The notes beneath the pieces are model-generated. The model was not told the DNA's origin. It searched no databases and saw nothing but the letters and a program-made list of their open reading frames with translations. From positions 5,952,001-6,016,000 of the forward strand of contig NZ_CP022464.2 of the NCBI RefSeq assembly GCF_002234575.2: a stretch of DNA of 64,000 bases, written 5' to 3'. Within the stretch, counting starts at the first letter, position 1, and the number at the start of each line of letters is the position of its first letter. The translations under genes and the position numbers were made by a program. This document shows, in pieces, positions 33,910 through 43,182 of this stretch. The DNA is from Enterocloster bolteae (GTDB lineage: Bacteria; Bacillota; Clostridia; Lachnospirales; Lachnospiraceae).

Positions 33910-34175
33910 GCCCGCCTCCTCCGCCTCATTGGTATTCCGTGCATGCGTCTCCAGTTATTAGATGTCATCTGCGCTATAGTACAACACCCACATAGTACTG
34001 TAAATAACTCAACTGCCGGGAGTATCAAATCAACACAGGCAGTCAACTCCAGTGGTGCAAATTCCCTCCTTGCGTAATTCGTAAGTTCATCGTCATCTAT
34101 ACTACTTATAATATCCTCCAGTTGCTCCGGGAGCTCAAAGTAATGATTTTTTTCATCTTTTAAAAAATACTTCAA
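33906..34175 (-). CDS. Unknown early phage protein
   Basis: This 89-residue protein has an acidic N-terminal half (MKYFLKDEKNHYFELPEQLE), a hydrophobic centre (VDLILPAVELFTVLCGCC) and an Arg-rich end (MRRRRRA). It may associate with membrane or nucleic acid. It overlaps the downstream gene by 4 bp. No family is recognised. Confidence 0.45.
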   Translation of the reverse strand: MKYFLKDEKNHYFELPEQLEDIISSIDDDELTNYARREFAPLELTACVDLILPAVELFTVLCGCCTIAQMTSNNWRRMHGIPMRRRRRA

Positions 34176-34186
34176 TCAGGTACCTC

Positions 34187-34432
34187 CTAATCATCCGCAT
34201 CAATCAGTATCTCCTTCTCTAAATTTCCACCAGCGTTCAGGATGTCCACCACAGTGGCCATAGCCATAGGCCTGTACTTTTTCTTTGGATACTGTTGGAA
34301 TATCCCGCCATCAGAGTTATAGCCGTAGATATCATAATACTTGTTAGCAAGACGCTTATCCATCGGAATGGAACTGTTAGTCAGTTTCACCTTAACACCA
34401 TCGGGGTATGTAAATATAATCTTCCACATCAT
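34187..34432 (-). CDS. Unknown early phage protein
   Basis: This 81-residue protein (MMWKIIFTYPDGVKVKLTNS) is compact with aromatic residues and no membrane segment. It is packed between other early genes in the same direction. I do not recognise a family. Confidence 0.45.
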   Translation of the reverse strand: MMWKIIFTYPDGVKVKLTNSSIPMDKRLANKYYDIYGYNSDGGIFQQYPKKKYRPMAMATVVDILNAGGNLEKEILIDADD

Positions 34433-34457
34433 TTAATCTCCCTTCGTATCGAAAATG

Positions 34458-34781
34458 TCAGTTTTGATTATCTGGTAATGGCATCCAGGCAACCGGATTA
34501 TAAGTATCCCATCCATCAAAAAATATTTTCCGTCCTGATGATGTACTGATATAAAACGATACCGTCCTCATACCATCAGGCAATAAAATCAAGAGTTTTT
34601 CATCTTCCCGCATGACTCCACTGGTTTCTGGTAGCCGTTCTTCCACTGGTATCCATCTATAGTTATCCATTGACTCAAGCGCTTCTATTGCCATGATATT
34701 ACGCTCTACAGTTCCATCTTCTTTTCCTGTCAAAAGCGCATTATCTATCTCAAATCCTTCAATTGCATCTCTGACCGTCAT
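34458..34781 (-). CDS. DUF551-domain phage protein
   Basis: The C-terminal 65 residues carry the DUF551 pattern: WIPVEERLPETSG, EKLLILLPDG, and FFDGWDTYNPVAWMPLPD. These proteins are frequent in phage early regions and have no known role. The N-terminal 40 residues are a helical extension (DNALLTGKEDGTVERNIMAI) of a type common in phages of Clostridia. Confidence 0.75.
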   Translation of the reverse strand: MTVRDAIEGFEIDNALLTGKEDGTVERNIMAIEALESMDNYRWIPVEERLPETSGVMREDEKLLILLPDGMRTVSFYISTSSGRKIFFDGWDTYNPVAWMPLPDNQN

Positions 34782-34813
34782 AATCTTTCCTTCCTCCGGT
34801 TCTCCCGGAAATT

Positions 34814-34996
34814 TTAACTTACACGATTATTCCACCGTTCAATTGTTTTCTCTTTACTTTCATCATGCCCCGCGGTGCAGTCACATCCAAAGTAAGTTTG
34901 ACACTGTGGACAAACTACTCTGTATATGTTCCCGTAGCATTTTGTTATTGTTGGGAACTCATTTCCGCAGAATGGACACGGCTTCACTTTTTCCAT
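34814..34996 (-). CDS. Lar-type restriction-alleviation zinc-finger protein
   Basis: This 60-residue protein has the pattern of Lar family proteins: VKPCPFCGNEF, a second pair VCPQCQTYFGC, and the end TIERWNNRV. Two CxxC pairs probably bind zinc. Lar of Rac prophage reduces host restriction of unmodified DNA; the same role here is inferred from sequence. It is beside a DNA methyltransferase, another anti-restriction function. Confidence 0.7.
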   Translation of the reverse strand: MEKVKPCPFCGNEFPTITKCYGNIYRVVCPQCQTYFGCDCTAGHDESKEKTIERWNNRVS

Positions 34997-35019
34997 ATTG
35001 TTATCTCCCTCTGAAAATC

Positions 35020-35730
35020 CTAATCTACCCTATCAAGGGCAATGCGATAGTTTACAGTATCTTTTTCTATCCCTATGTACTTCCGGCCCAGCTCCTGGCA
35101 GGCCACACCTGTTGTATTGCTCCCCATGCAGCTATCTAAAACCGTATCCCCAGAATTGGTGTATGTACGGATAAAATACTTACATGCCTCTAATGGTTTT
35201 TGGGTCGGATGCAGCCTCTCACGCTGTGTATCCCATTTAAACCGTAAAACATCGCGAGGATAACGCTCTGTGCTCCCTCCTCCTGATATGCCAGTTCGTG
35301 TCTTACCATAATTGCTGCCATCGCTTACATGCTTGGTATAGCTGTGTACTGGACTATGTCCGGTTGTTATCTGCGGATTATAAGTAGGCAGATGCTTATA
35401 AAATATCAGTACATTTTCATGGCACTTCATCGGCATTTTAGCGGCATTCAGATGTCCAGTACCCTTTGTTTTTTCAATAATCCATTCATACCTGTACATT
35501 TTCAGATTACTGCAGGCGAGCACTTTATCAAATGGGGACTGTGCCCAAAGAGCTATACACCCATTGTTTTTAATAATCCGGCTGTAATGCTCCCACAACC
35601 GTTTAAGGTCAATCACGCAATCCCAGCCATTGCGGGTTGTCCCATAGGGTAAATCTGTAAAAATCATATCTATGGATTTATCTTGTATACCCGGAAGAAT
35701 GTCCAGGCAATCTCCTAAAAATAATTCCAT
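35020..35730 (-). CDS. Phage DNA methyltransferase (N6-adenine/N4-cytosine type)
   Basis: Near the N-terminus DLPYGTTRNGWD is the catalytic motif IV (DPPY variant). The C-terminal half has the AdoMet motif (DSCMGSNTTGVACQELGRKY, IGIE). Motif IV before motif I gives the beta-type order. At 236 residues it is a normal orphan phage enzyme. It may protect phage DNA from restriction or mark sites; the target sequence cannot be read from the protein. Confidence 0.88.
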   Translation of the reverse strand: MELFLGDCLDILPGIQDKSIDMIFTDLPYGTTRNGWDCVIDLKRLWEHYSRIIKNNGCIALWAQSPFDKVLACSNLKMYRYEWIIEKTKGTGHLNAAKMPMKCHENVLIFYKHLPTYNPQITTGHSPVHSYTKHVSDGSNYGKTRTGISGGGSTERYPRDVLRFKWDTQRERLHPTQKPLEACKYFIRTYTNSGDTVLDSCMGSNTTGVACQELGRKYIGIEKDTVNYRIALDRVD

Positions 35731-35799
35731 GCGTTCAAGGGGCCGCTGCAGCTTTCATCCGGATAGCCCGGCCTCCTTCCTTAATCACTCAAATAACGA

Positions 35800-36237
35800 T
35801 TATGATAACAACTTATCCACATCCTTCAGTATGCCTTCATACCGTTCGGCCAGCTTCCGGTGTTCGCCCATCTCTCTTTTATACCGAACGGTCTTTGCCT
35901 TGTAGCGGCTTACATCCTTCTTTGCATTGGTCAGCTTTTCCTTGTTCCTGGTGTACACGGCATAACAGGGGCTCTGCATCCGCTCATACATCTCCTGCAG
36001 TTCTGCCAGCTCCGTACGGCAGTCCACATACTTCTTCGCAAAGGCTTTAGCCCGGTCCGTCTCATCCTGCCGTCTGTCCGTAAGCCATTCCCTGATTTCC
36101 CTGGCGTTCTCCTCATCCGGCCAGGAAGCTCTTACCCACTTAAGCATTTTACGTATCTGTGGCCTTCTGGCCTCCTGGAAGAAAGTCTCTAAGTTTATCT
36201 CCATCTTCCCGTTTGGGATGTTGAATCTAATTACCAT
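35800..36237 (-). CDS. Unknown early phage protein, coiled coil
   Basis: This 145-residue charged protein is largely helical, with a coiled coil from about residue 60 (CRTELAELQEMYERMQ, KDVSRYKAKTVRYKREMGEH). It overlaps the SNF2 helicase stop by 11 bp. No domain is recognised; it may be an accessory replication or recombination protein by position. Confidence 0.45.
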   Translation of the reverse strand: MVIRFNIPNGKMEINLETFFQEARRPQIRKMLKWVRASWPDEENAREIREWLTDRRQDETDRAKAFAKKYVDCRTELAELQEMYERMQSPCYAVYTRNKEKLTNAKKDVSRYKAKTVRYKREMGEHRKLAERYEGILKDVDKLLS

Positions 36238-37597
36238 CCTTTATTCTCCTTATCCTCGCCTTAAGGGACTCCATAAGGCCATCCTGGGTCTCGTCCTTTA
36301 CCCACAGCTTCTTTACCACATCCTCGTCCACCGTGCCCTTCGTTATCAAGCGGTGTATGATGACCGCTTCCGTCTGCCCCTGACGATGCAGCCTGGCATT
36401 GGCCTGCAGGTACAGCTCCAGGCTGGGGTTCAATCCAAACCATACGATGATATGTCCACCTGCCTGTATGTTCAGCCCATGCCCCATGCTGGCCGGCTGG
36501 GCCAGAAGCAACGGAATCCTTCCTTCGTTCCAGTCGCGGATATCCTGTTGTGATTTAAGGGTCCTGGGATTGTAGCCCTTGAACCTTCCCATCAACCGGT
36601 CATAATCATGGCGGAAGTTGTAGAACACCAGGACCGGATGACCTCCGGATGCTTCCAAGATTTCCGCAAGTGCATCCAGTTTTCTGTCATGAAGGGGGAT
36701 GACATTCCCTTCACCGTCATAGGCTGCCCCATTGGCCAGCTGCAAAAGTTTCCCCCATACAGCCGCCGCGGATAGGGCTGTGATTTCCTTACCATCAAGC
36801 TCCAGAAGCTTCTCTTTTTCCAGCTCCCTGTACTTCCGCATCTCATGCCTGTCCATGCTTACGTATACGTCATTGACAATCTGTGCCGGCAGGTTTAAGT
36901 AATCATCAGCCTTCATGGATATGCAGATGTCAGACAGTTTCTGCTCTATGGCCTCCTTAGCACCCTCCTTTGGTGTCCAGGAATATACCACGAACCCGTT
37001 CCTCCTGTCCGGAAGAAAATACCGGTCTTTATATCCGGTGTATGTCTTTCCCAGCCGCTCCCCCCGGTCAATCAGGTACACCTGGGGCCACAGGTCCAGC
37101 AGGCCGTTGGGCGCCGGTGTCCCTGTCAGCCCCACAAACCGTCTTGCCAGGGGACGTACTATACGCAGGCTCTTGAACCGCTTCGCACTGTTGGACTTAA
37201 ACGATGACAGCTCATCCACCACAATCATCTCGAACGGCCATTCTTTCCCCGTAAGGTTCACTAACCAAGTTACATTTTCACGGTTTATGACATAAATGTC
37301 CGCATCTGCTTCCAGTGCTGCTATTCTTTCACCGGATGTTCCAAGGACCTTTGACACCCTTAGGTGCTTCAGGTGGTCCCATTTTTCTGTTTCAGTAGTC
37401 CAGGTGTCATCTGCAACCCGGTAGGGCGCAATCACCAGAACCTTCTCAACCTCAAAACGGTCGTATATGAGTTCGTCAATGGCCGTAAGAGTACTTACTG
37501 TCTTGCCTAAACCCATCTCCATAAAAAGGGCGCAGGCTGGAAGCTCTATGATCTTCTCAGTTGCATACTTTTGGTAATCATGCGGTTCGTAATGCAT
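36227..37597 (-). CDS. SNF2/DEAD-type phage helicase
   Basis: Two RecA-like domains are visible: Walker A in CALFMEMGLGKTVSTLTAID (about residues 22-42), a D-E-L-S box (VVDELSSFK), TGTPAPNGLLDLWPQ (motif III), and C-terminal motifs V-VI (QPASMGHGLNIQAGGHIIVW, QANARLHRQGQ). It unwinds or translocates on DNA during phage replication. It overlaps VRR-NUC, with which it commonly pairs. Confidence 0.9.
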   Translation of the reverse strand: MHYEPHDYQKYATEKIIELPACALFMEMGLGKTVSTLTAIDELIYDRFEVEKVLVIAPYRVADDTWTTETEKWDHLKHLRVSKVLGTSGERIAALEADADIYVINRENVTWLVNLTGKEWPFEMIVVDELSSFKSNSAKRFKSLRIVRPLARRFVGLTGTPAPNGLLDLWPQVYLIDRGERLGKTYTGYKDRYFLPDRRNGFVVYSWTPKEGAKEAIEQKLSDICISMKADDYLNLPAQIVNDVYVSMDRHEMRKYRELEKEKLLELDGKEITALSAAAVWGKLLQLANGAAYDGEGNVIPLHDRKLDALAEILEASGGHPVLVFYNFRHDYDRLMGRFKGYNPRTLKSQQDIRDWNEGRIPLLLAQPASMGHGLNIQAGGHIIVWFGLNPSLELYLQANARLHRQGQTEAVIIHRLITKGTVDEDVVKKLWVKDETQDGLMESLKARIRRIKDGN

Positions 37598-37871
37598 CCC
37601 TCATCTCCCCTACGTAGGCCCTAGCATCGTCCATCCCCTTCACCAGCCGGTAGTTGCATCCCAGCCTGATGAGGCGTTCCCTTTGCCATTTCTGGATCCT
37701 GGCCACCTTCCCCAGCTGCTGTTTCAGTTCCACGAACCACACCCTGCCATCTGGCAGGATATAAATGCGGTCTGGCACACCTGGGTTACCAGGAGACACG
37801 AACTTGAATGCCAGGCCCCCCATCTTCTCAATCTGTTTATTCAGCCAATCCTCTATATCCTTTTCCAACAT
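37578..37871 (-). CDS. VRR-NUC domain nuclease
   Basis: This 97-residue protein contains the VRR-NUC core: GLAFKFVSPGNPGVPDRIYI, then VWFVELKQQLG (E-x-K), QKWQRERLIRLG. It is a Holliday-junction-type endonuclease family. The start at 37871 (MLEKDIEDWLNKQIEK) fits the family and has GAGG upstream; the longer frame adds unlikely residues. It overlaps the SNF2 gene by 20 bp. Confidence 0.85.
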   Translation of the reverse strand: MLEKDIEDWLNKQIEKMGGLAFKFVSPGNPGVPDRIYILPDGRVWFVELKQQLGKVARIQKWQRERLIRLGCNYRLVKGMDDARAYVGEMRDALRTA

Positions 37872-37991
37872 TTCAACCTCACTCCTTCCTGGGACACACT
37901 CCGCGCGCACGCGCGTATATGACGTGTGTAAACGCGGTTTCGCGTGTAATTACACTATATTCTTTATTATTACAGCTCTATATAGAGAAGT

Positions 37992-38170
37992 TGTCCCGTT
38001 GTCCCGCGTACTGCATTTTTCCCTTAATTTATAATGGTTTTCAGTGGGACAACTGGCGGGACAACCCTTGGGACAGCTTTTTTGTTGTCCCGCCTAAATT
38101 TTTTTGAGGTTGTCCCATTTTTAGAGGTTGTCCCGTGGTTGTCCCGTGGGTTGTCCCGTAGGTTGTCCCA
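37992..38170. repeat. GTTGTCCC iteron cluster, candidate replication origin
   Basis: Ten exact copies of GTTGTCCC or its complement, and one near copy (38071), lie in 180 bp between the VapE-type gene and VRR-NUC. Eight are in the forward sense and two are inverted. The last four (38128, 38139, 38151, 38163) are spaced 11-12 bp, about one helical turn. Such iterons next to a primase-helicase gene suggest an origin or an autoregulatory site. About 120 bp to the left (37872-37991) has no gene. Confidence 0.75.
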
Positions 38171-38171
38171 T

Positions 38172-40589
38172 CTAAAAAACTCTTTTATACCCCCTTTGGC
38201 GACCATATTCTCCTCCGATATATTTCCGTTCATTACTGTTTTCCCAATTCGGTAACCTAGCTAAAATCTTTTTGATTGTATAGGTATCCTTCGGCTCCAT
38301 ATTCTTAAGACTGTTCCCGAAGCACTCGCACCATATCTCCTGACAACTTACGAAGTCCCTTCGCAGGACCGCCTCCGGTTCCGGGCACTCGGTCCCATAT
38401 AGGAAGTCCCGGCGTTTATCCAGGTCCCGATTGTACCAATCTTCTGGTAACAACGTATCAAGATACATCCGTACCTTCTCCTCACGCGGATCCGTTATCA
38501 TGGCTTCTTTCTGCTGTTTCACCGCTTCATCCGCAGCGCCGCCCGACAGTATCAGCTTCTCACCCTGCGCCACATGATACAGCACCTCCGCCCATATCTG
38601 GCTTACTTCCTCCTGTGTCATATCCCAGACACGCTTCGCGCCGATGCAGGGCACCCTCACGGGCCAAAACCTCCTGCCGCCTTCCACGTCATTCAGGTAA
38701 CCTTCCTCTGAGTTGGTAGTTCCAATCAGAATGCACTGCCGCGGATGGGAACTCACACGCCGCCCATAGGAGGCCCTGTAACGGTCATCCTGCGTGGTTA
38801 TGAATCCTCTTAAGGTTTTCACTCCTGCGCTTCCAATCCCGGCCATCTCGCCTATTTCTATAATCCAGTATCCCTGCAGCTTTTCTGCTGCTGTCTTATC
38901 CCTGGTATCGGCCAAGTTGAGGGAATCAGAGAACCACTGTCCTCCCAGACGGGATATCAGTGTGCTTTTTCCGATTCCCTGCGGCCCGCAGAGTACCAGC
39001 ACCGTATCAAATTTACACCCGGGATATTTCACCCGGTGCACCGCCGCACACAGGGTCTTTCTGGTGACAGACCGCACGTACTCCGTATCATCCGCGCCAA
39101 GGTAATCAATCAGAAGCGTGTCCACACGCGGTATGCCATCCCACTCAGGAAGGCCGTCCAGATACTCTCTTACAGGGTGGTAACTCCGGTCATCGGCTGC
39201 CTTTGTGATTGCTGTCAGTATTTTTGCTTTTGGAAATTCCGTGTAAGTCATGCTTAAATATGCTTCCAATTGTGCGTCATCTGCATCCCGCCAGAAACGG
39301 GACTGGCTCTTCCAGGGCACAGGCCCCTTGATCTCTAAGTTATCCGCCATCTGATTGAACCGGATGCCTTTTAGGCCCTGGTCATATCTCATGATAAGCA
39401 GAAGGTTGTTTAAGCTGGGCTCCAGGCCTTTCTTATCCTTTGACAGCCTGCCTTTCCAGGAATCATCCTCTTCCGTATCGCATGTGTCAGCGAAGTCCTC
39501 CCTGGCCAGCTCCGCACGTTCCCTGGCGACTGTCAGGGTTGTCTCCTTATCCCTTTGCACCAGTTCCATCATTGCCTTGTAGGATGGCAGTTTCGTCGTA
39601 GGAGTCCCCGGCGCCGCATCTTCATCCTGTATTCCGTACTTATGGATACGAACCAGGTCAAACGCATTACAGAGCTTCCCACAGGCCGGGTCGGTTGAAT
39701 GGTTACTATATGCAAACCTTCCGTCCTCGTATATAACAAGCCCAGAGGCTGTGGAGCCCTCAGCATAGGTATATCTTTCCGGCAGGTCACATTTGACGTA
39801 TACCTCCGGCAGAAAGGCTGCAATGGCATCCTCCACGTCATAAGTTCGGCAGAATGCACCAATCAGTCCCGCCTTTTCCGTTGGGTCACCCTGCTTCTTA
39901 GCTTGTTTAACCCTGGATTCCTTTGCCCGGCTGCTCTCTGGCCAGTAACTGGTATCCGTCCAGTCAGGGTAACGTCTCAGGATGTTATCTGCAGACAACC
40001 ATGGCAGGTCCTCATAATGGAACAAATATTCCCCATCTGCCGCCGCGGATGGCCAGTACATCAGCCGGGAAGGCTGGTATGTTGTATCATCGAAATAATC
40101 AATTCCTATCTCTTCAGCCAGTTTCCTGGCTATGGCCTCGTATTCATCCGCTGTGACCGGACGGTCCATTGGTATCACGAACCTCAGACGCGGTTTTTCC
40201 GGACTGTGCTTATGAGTAGTGTACATGGCATAGGCATAATAAGCTAAAAGTGCTATATCCTCCATGAGGCCCGCTGGGGCGTAATCTGCATCCAATGTAA
40301 TCAACTGCCGACTATCTACCGTATCTGCCTTACGTCTCCCGCCTTTCAGAGCCCCTCCAACAAACCCACCCACGTCCTTGATACGGTCCTGTTCATCCTT
40401 TGGCATCTTCATGTACTCCGCCAGTGTCTCATGGGTCCTGACGGGTGTTTCCAGATGTTTCAATAGCTGGGACCAGGAATAGCTCTTATTCTTCCAGTTC
40501 TTTTCCATGCGGCTCCGCCCTGTTGCCAGGGTGATTGTCCCGTCGTGCTTAACTGCCATCCTGTAATCCGCAATGCTGGAGACTTGCAT
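38172..40589 (-). CDS. VapE-type primase-helicase
   Basis: The N-terminal 300 residues resemble a primase-polymerase-type domain (LITLDADYAPAG, RLRFVIPMDRPVTADEY, QPSRLMYWPS). The C-terminal region is a VapE/superfamily 3-like ATPase with Walker A (VLVLCGPQGIGKSTLISRLG), IIEIGEMAGI and CILIGTTNSEEGYLND. Length (805) suits phage replication initiators of this type. It probably starts phage DNA replication at the neighbouring iterons, which begin directly after its stop codon. Confidence 0.88.
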   Translation of the reverse strand: MQVSSIADYRMAVKHDGTITLATGRSRMEKNWKNKSYSWSQLLKHLETPVRTHETLAEYMKMPKDEQDRIKDVGGFVGGALKGGRRKADTVDSRQLITLDADYAPAGLMEDIALLAYYAYAMYTTHKHSPEKPRLRFVIPMDRPVTADEYEAIARKLAEEIGIDYFDDTTYQPSRLMYWPSAAADGEYLFHYEDLPWLSADNILRRYPDWTDTSYWPESSRAKESRVKQAKKQGDPTEKAGLIGAFCRTYDVEDAIAAFLPEVYVKCDLPERYTYAEGSTASGLVIYEDGRFAYSNHSTDPACGKLCNAFDLVRIHKYGIQDEDAAPGTPTTKLPSYKAMMELVQRDKETTLTVARERAELAREDFADTCDTEEDDSWKGRLSKDKKGLEPSLNNLLLIMRYDQGLKGIRFNQMADNLEIKGPVPWKSQSRFWRDADDAQLEAYLSMTYTEFPKAKILTAITKAADDRSYHPVREYLDGLPEWDGIPRVDTLLIDYLGADDTEYVRSVTRKTLCAAVHRVKYPGCKFDTVLVLCGPQGIGKSTLISRLGGQWFSDSLNLADTRDKTAAEKLQGYWIIEIGEMAGIGSAGVKTLRGFITTQDDRYRASYGRRVSSHPRQCILIGTTNSEEGYLNDVEGGRRFWPVRVPCIGAKRVWDMTQEEVSQIWAEVLYHVAQGEKLILSGGAADEAVKQQKEAMITDPREEKVRMYLDTLLPEDWYNRDLDKRRDFLYGTECPEPEAVLRRDFVSCQEIWCECFGNSLKNMEPKDTYTIKKILARLPNWENSNERKYIGGEYGRQRGYKRVF

Positions 40590-40603
40590 CCTGTATCCCT
40601 CCT

Positions 40604-42589
40604 TTAATCCTTCTTATAAAATGGGGTTTCATAACCATCCCCGCGCAAGGGCAGCTCCTGCGCCCATGGTACTGGCTGTGCCATGATGGCTGTTATCTTC
40701 TCCAGGGCATCTATGTCCGTTTCCGGCACATCCACGATAATTTCATCATGTACATGCATAACAATCTGATATCCTGCACCAGAAACACGTTCCATGGTCA
40801 CTGCCAGGCAGTCTCTTGCCGTGGCCTGTACGATATTCTCCACAAGCTTTCCGCCCCAGGTCTTAAGGCGTCCCCATTTCTTTGTTTCCTGGTCCACACC
40901 TGCGTATGTTATGACGCTCTTTCCTTTCTCGTCATCCTCTATCCGGGTGTCATAATATGCCAGTTTCCTTCCGGATGGCAGTCCAATGAATAGTATCCTG
41001 TTAATATAGGAAAAACTCAGGCCGTGTTTCAGTTTTATGGTCCTCCGTTCTTCTATGGCTGCACGGGCGGCTGCCTCCGCATTCCGCCATAACTTGCATA
41101 TGTTCGGGCTGGCCTTACGCCAGTTTGCTATAATCATGGGTATCTCGTCATCTGGAATGGTGCCCGCCTTATCCATGGCTTTCATGGCACCAAAGCCCCC
41201 GCCATACCCCAGGGCAAGCTCAGCCACCTTTCCCTGCTGCCTCAGCCGGCTTCCCTTCTTGATGTTCTCAATCGGCACATGGAACATCTGGGCAGCGGAG
41301 GCCTCGTATATCTTTCCGTGGGTCCTGAACACATTCAGGCGCCACTTCTCATCTGCCAGCCATGCAATCACCCTGGCCTCAATGGCAGAAAAGTCGCTGA
41401 CCACGAACCGGTATCCTTCTGACGGGATAAAGGCAGTTCGTATAAGCTGTGAGAACACAAACGGTATCCCTTCAAACAGCAGTTCCAGGGTGTCAAAGTC
41501 CTCCTGCTTCACAAGGTCCCTTGCCAGGTCCAGATCAGGTATTTTGTTCTGAGGCAAGTTGTGTACCTGCACGATGCGCCCGGCCCAACGCCCGGTCCGA
41601 TTGGCTCCATAGAACTGCAGGATTCCCCTCAGGTATCCATCTGGGCAGACTGCATGCCTCATGGCCTGGTATTTCTTAACAGATGTCTTTCCCAGTTCCT
41701 TCCGTATTTGCAGCATCCTCAGTCCTGGAAGGACATCATGTGTGGTTTTCAATTCCTTCAGCTGTGCCTCAATCACTGGTATGCTGTCCTTGGTGATACT
41801 GGGAACATCAAGCCCGTATGTCATAAAAAACCACATCTTCAATTGGGGCAAACTGTTCGGATTATTAAGTCCCGTGAGTTTCCTTGCCTCCTGCTTGAGT
41901 CGCTCCTGGTAAATCCCGTCATACTGGATTATCTTATCTGCCAGATCCATATCCAGACGTACACCATGGTCATTGATGTGCTGGTCCAGGTTCCACAATT
42001 CCTGCTCCTGCCTGGCGACTGGGTATATCTGCAGCTTTTCGCGGATGGTTGCCTCGGCGACTACATCCTGCCTGTTGTACTCAATAAACAACTGCCATTT
42101 ATCCGGGGCGTGTTCCGGGAGGTTTCTGCTACGCATTCCATTGGTCTTGGTCGGCTTACAGGGCTTACAGAAGTACTGTATCAGGCTTTTACCTATCTTA
42201 TCCTTCTGCTTATCCTCCGGAAGCCCCAGGGCTTCTCCCACCCCTCCCAGTGTCCCTGGAAGGCCCAGGGTAGCCGCATGTACTGCCGTGCACCGCCACT
42301 GCTCCGGGGGCATCGGCCTGCCCAGCCAGGAGGCAAGGCAGGTCCTTTCAAAGTTGGCATTATATGCCGTCTTGATTACATCCGGACTGTACAGGCCTTC
42401 CCAAAAGTCTGGGAAATCCCGTTCCGGGTCCGCCAACGGGTCCGTCAGGTCAATCACCTTCACGTCCTGCCCGTCATACCGGTATCCTATCAATAGTATC
42501 TCGAAGTCAGGGGCGGATGCATATGCATACACCCCTGCCTCCCTAATATCAATGCTGGAATAGGTTTCTATGTCCACATTCATTGTCAT
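40604..42589 (-). CDS. Phage family A DNA polymerase
   Basis: A 3'-5' exonuclease domain (NVDIETYSSIDIREAGVYAY) is followed by the PolA palm and fingers: motif A (VSDFSAIEARVIAWLADEKW), motif B (RQQGKVAELALGYGGGFG) and motif C (MHVHDEIIVDVPE). At 661 residues it lacks the 5'-3' exonuclease of bacterial Pol I, as phage versions do. It replicates phage DNA with the VapE-type primase-helicase. Confidence 0.92.
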   Translation of the reverse strand: MTMNVDIETYSSIDIREAGVYAYASAPDFEILLIGYRYDGQDVKVIDLTDPLADPERDFPDFWEGLYSPDVIKTAYNANFERTCLASWLGRPMPPEQWRCTAVHAATLGLPGTLGGVGEALGLPEDKQKDKIGKSLIQYFCKPCKPTKTNGMRSRNLPEHAPDKWQLFIEYNRQDVVAEATIREKLQIYPVARQEQELWNLDQHINDHGVRLDMDLADKIIQYDGIYQERLKQEARKLTGLNNPNSLPQLKMWFFMTYGLDVPSITKDSIPVIEAQLKELKTTHDVLPGLRMLQIRKELGKTSVKKYQAMRHAVCPDGYLRGILQFYGANRTGRWAGRIVQVHNLPQNKIPDLDLARDLVKQEDFDTLELLFEGIPFVFSQLIRTAFIPSEGYRFVVSDFSAIEARVIAWLADEKWRLNVFRTHGKIYEASAAQMFHVPIENIKKGSRLRQQGKVAELALGYGGGFGAMKAMDKAGTIPDDEIPMIIANWRKASPNICKLWRNAEAAARAAIEERRTIKLKHGLSFSYINRILFIGLPSGRKLAYYDTRIEDDEKGKSVITYAGVDQETKKWGRLKTWGGKLVENIVQATARDCLAVTMERVSGAGYQIVMHVHDEIIVDVPETDIDALEKITAIMAQPVPWAQELPLRGDGYETPFYKKD

Positions 42590-42595
42590 AAGTCA

Positions 42596-43165
42596 TCATC
42601 CTAACAGGTCATCATCAAATCCGTCGTCGCTGTCCTCAAAGTCACTGATTGCGGAATCCACCGTGATGGTCCCTCCAAGCGGCTCATCGTCCCTTTTCTT
42701 CTTAAGGGCGTTCAAACCTACGGCGATACCCTTGTTACCATTGCTGTTGAAGGGAAAGAAATTGATAGAGGCCTGTCCCCAGCAGCCGCTGTACATCTCG
42801 GTCTGGTCAAGTATCTCATTGTTGTCCTGGTCCAGAAGGATGGGCTTACGGTTGCTGTTCGCATTCATGAAATACATCCCTGTGTATTCCGGGTAATCAT
42901 CCGCACGTTCCTCGTCACCGTCACGCAGCGGGAGCTTAAGACCGGCGGTCTTACCCTTGAACTTGTTGGCGGCGCCTTCCTTCTTGGCCGCCTCAATGGC
43001 TTCCTTAATCTTACTCAATGTCTTTTTATCAGACTTGGGAATCAGCAGGCAGACGGAGTAACGCTTCTCCTGCCCTTCCTGGGCCGCCCATGGTTCAAAT
43101 ACATGTAAGTATGAAAATCTCACGGTTCCTGTGGTTACCTTAGTTACTTTTCTTTCTTCACTCAT
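42596..43165 (-). CDS. DUF2815 protein, single-strand-binding-like
   Basis: This protein of about 189 residues has the DUF2815 pattern (VRFSYLHVFEPWAAQEGQEK, RYSVCLLIPKSD) and an acidic C-terminus (FEDSDDGFDDDLL), as in single-strand DNA-binding proteins. It sits between PolA and DUF2800, its usual neighbours. ATG at 43165 is preferred to TTG at 43174 because GGAG lies 10 bp before it. Confidence 0.82.
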   Translation of the reverse strand: MSEERKVTKVTTGTVRFSYLHVFEPWAAQEGQEKRYSVCLLIPKSDKKTLSKIKEAIEAAKKEGAANKFKGKTAGLKLPLRDGDEERADDYPEYTGMYFMNANSNRKPILLDQDNNEILDQTEMYSGCWGQASINFFPFNSNGNKGIAVGLNALKKKRDDEPLGGTITVDSAISDFEDSDDGFDDDLLG

Positions 43166-43182
43166 AATATTCAATCTCCTTT

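Noticed and set aside
37992..38170. CRISPR array
   Set aside because: Repeats are only 8 bp, occur on both strands and have no unique spacers of constant length; no cas genes are nearby.
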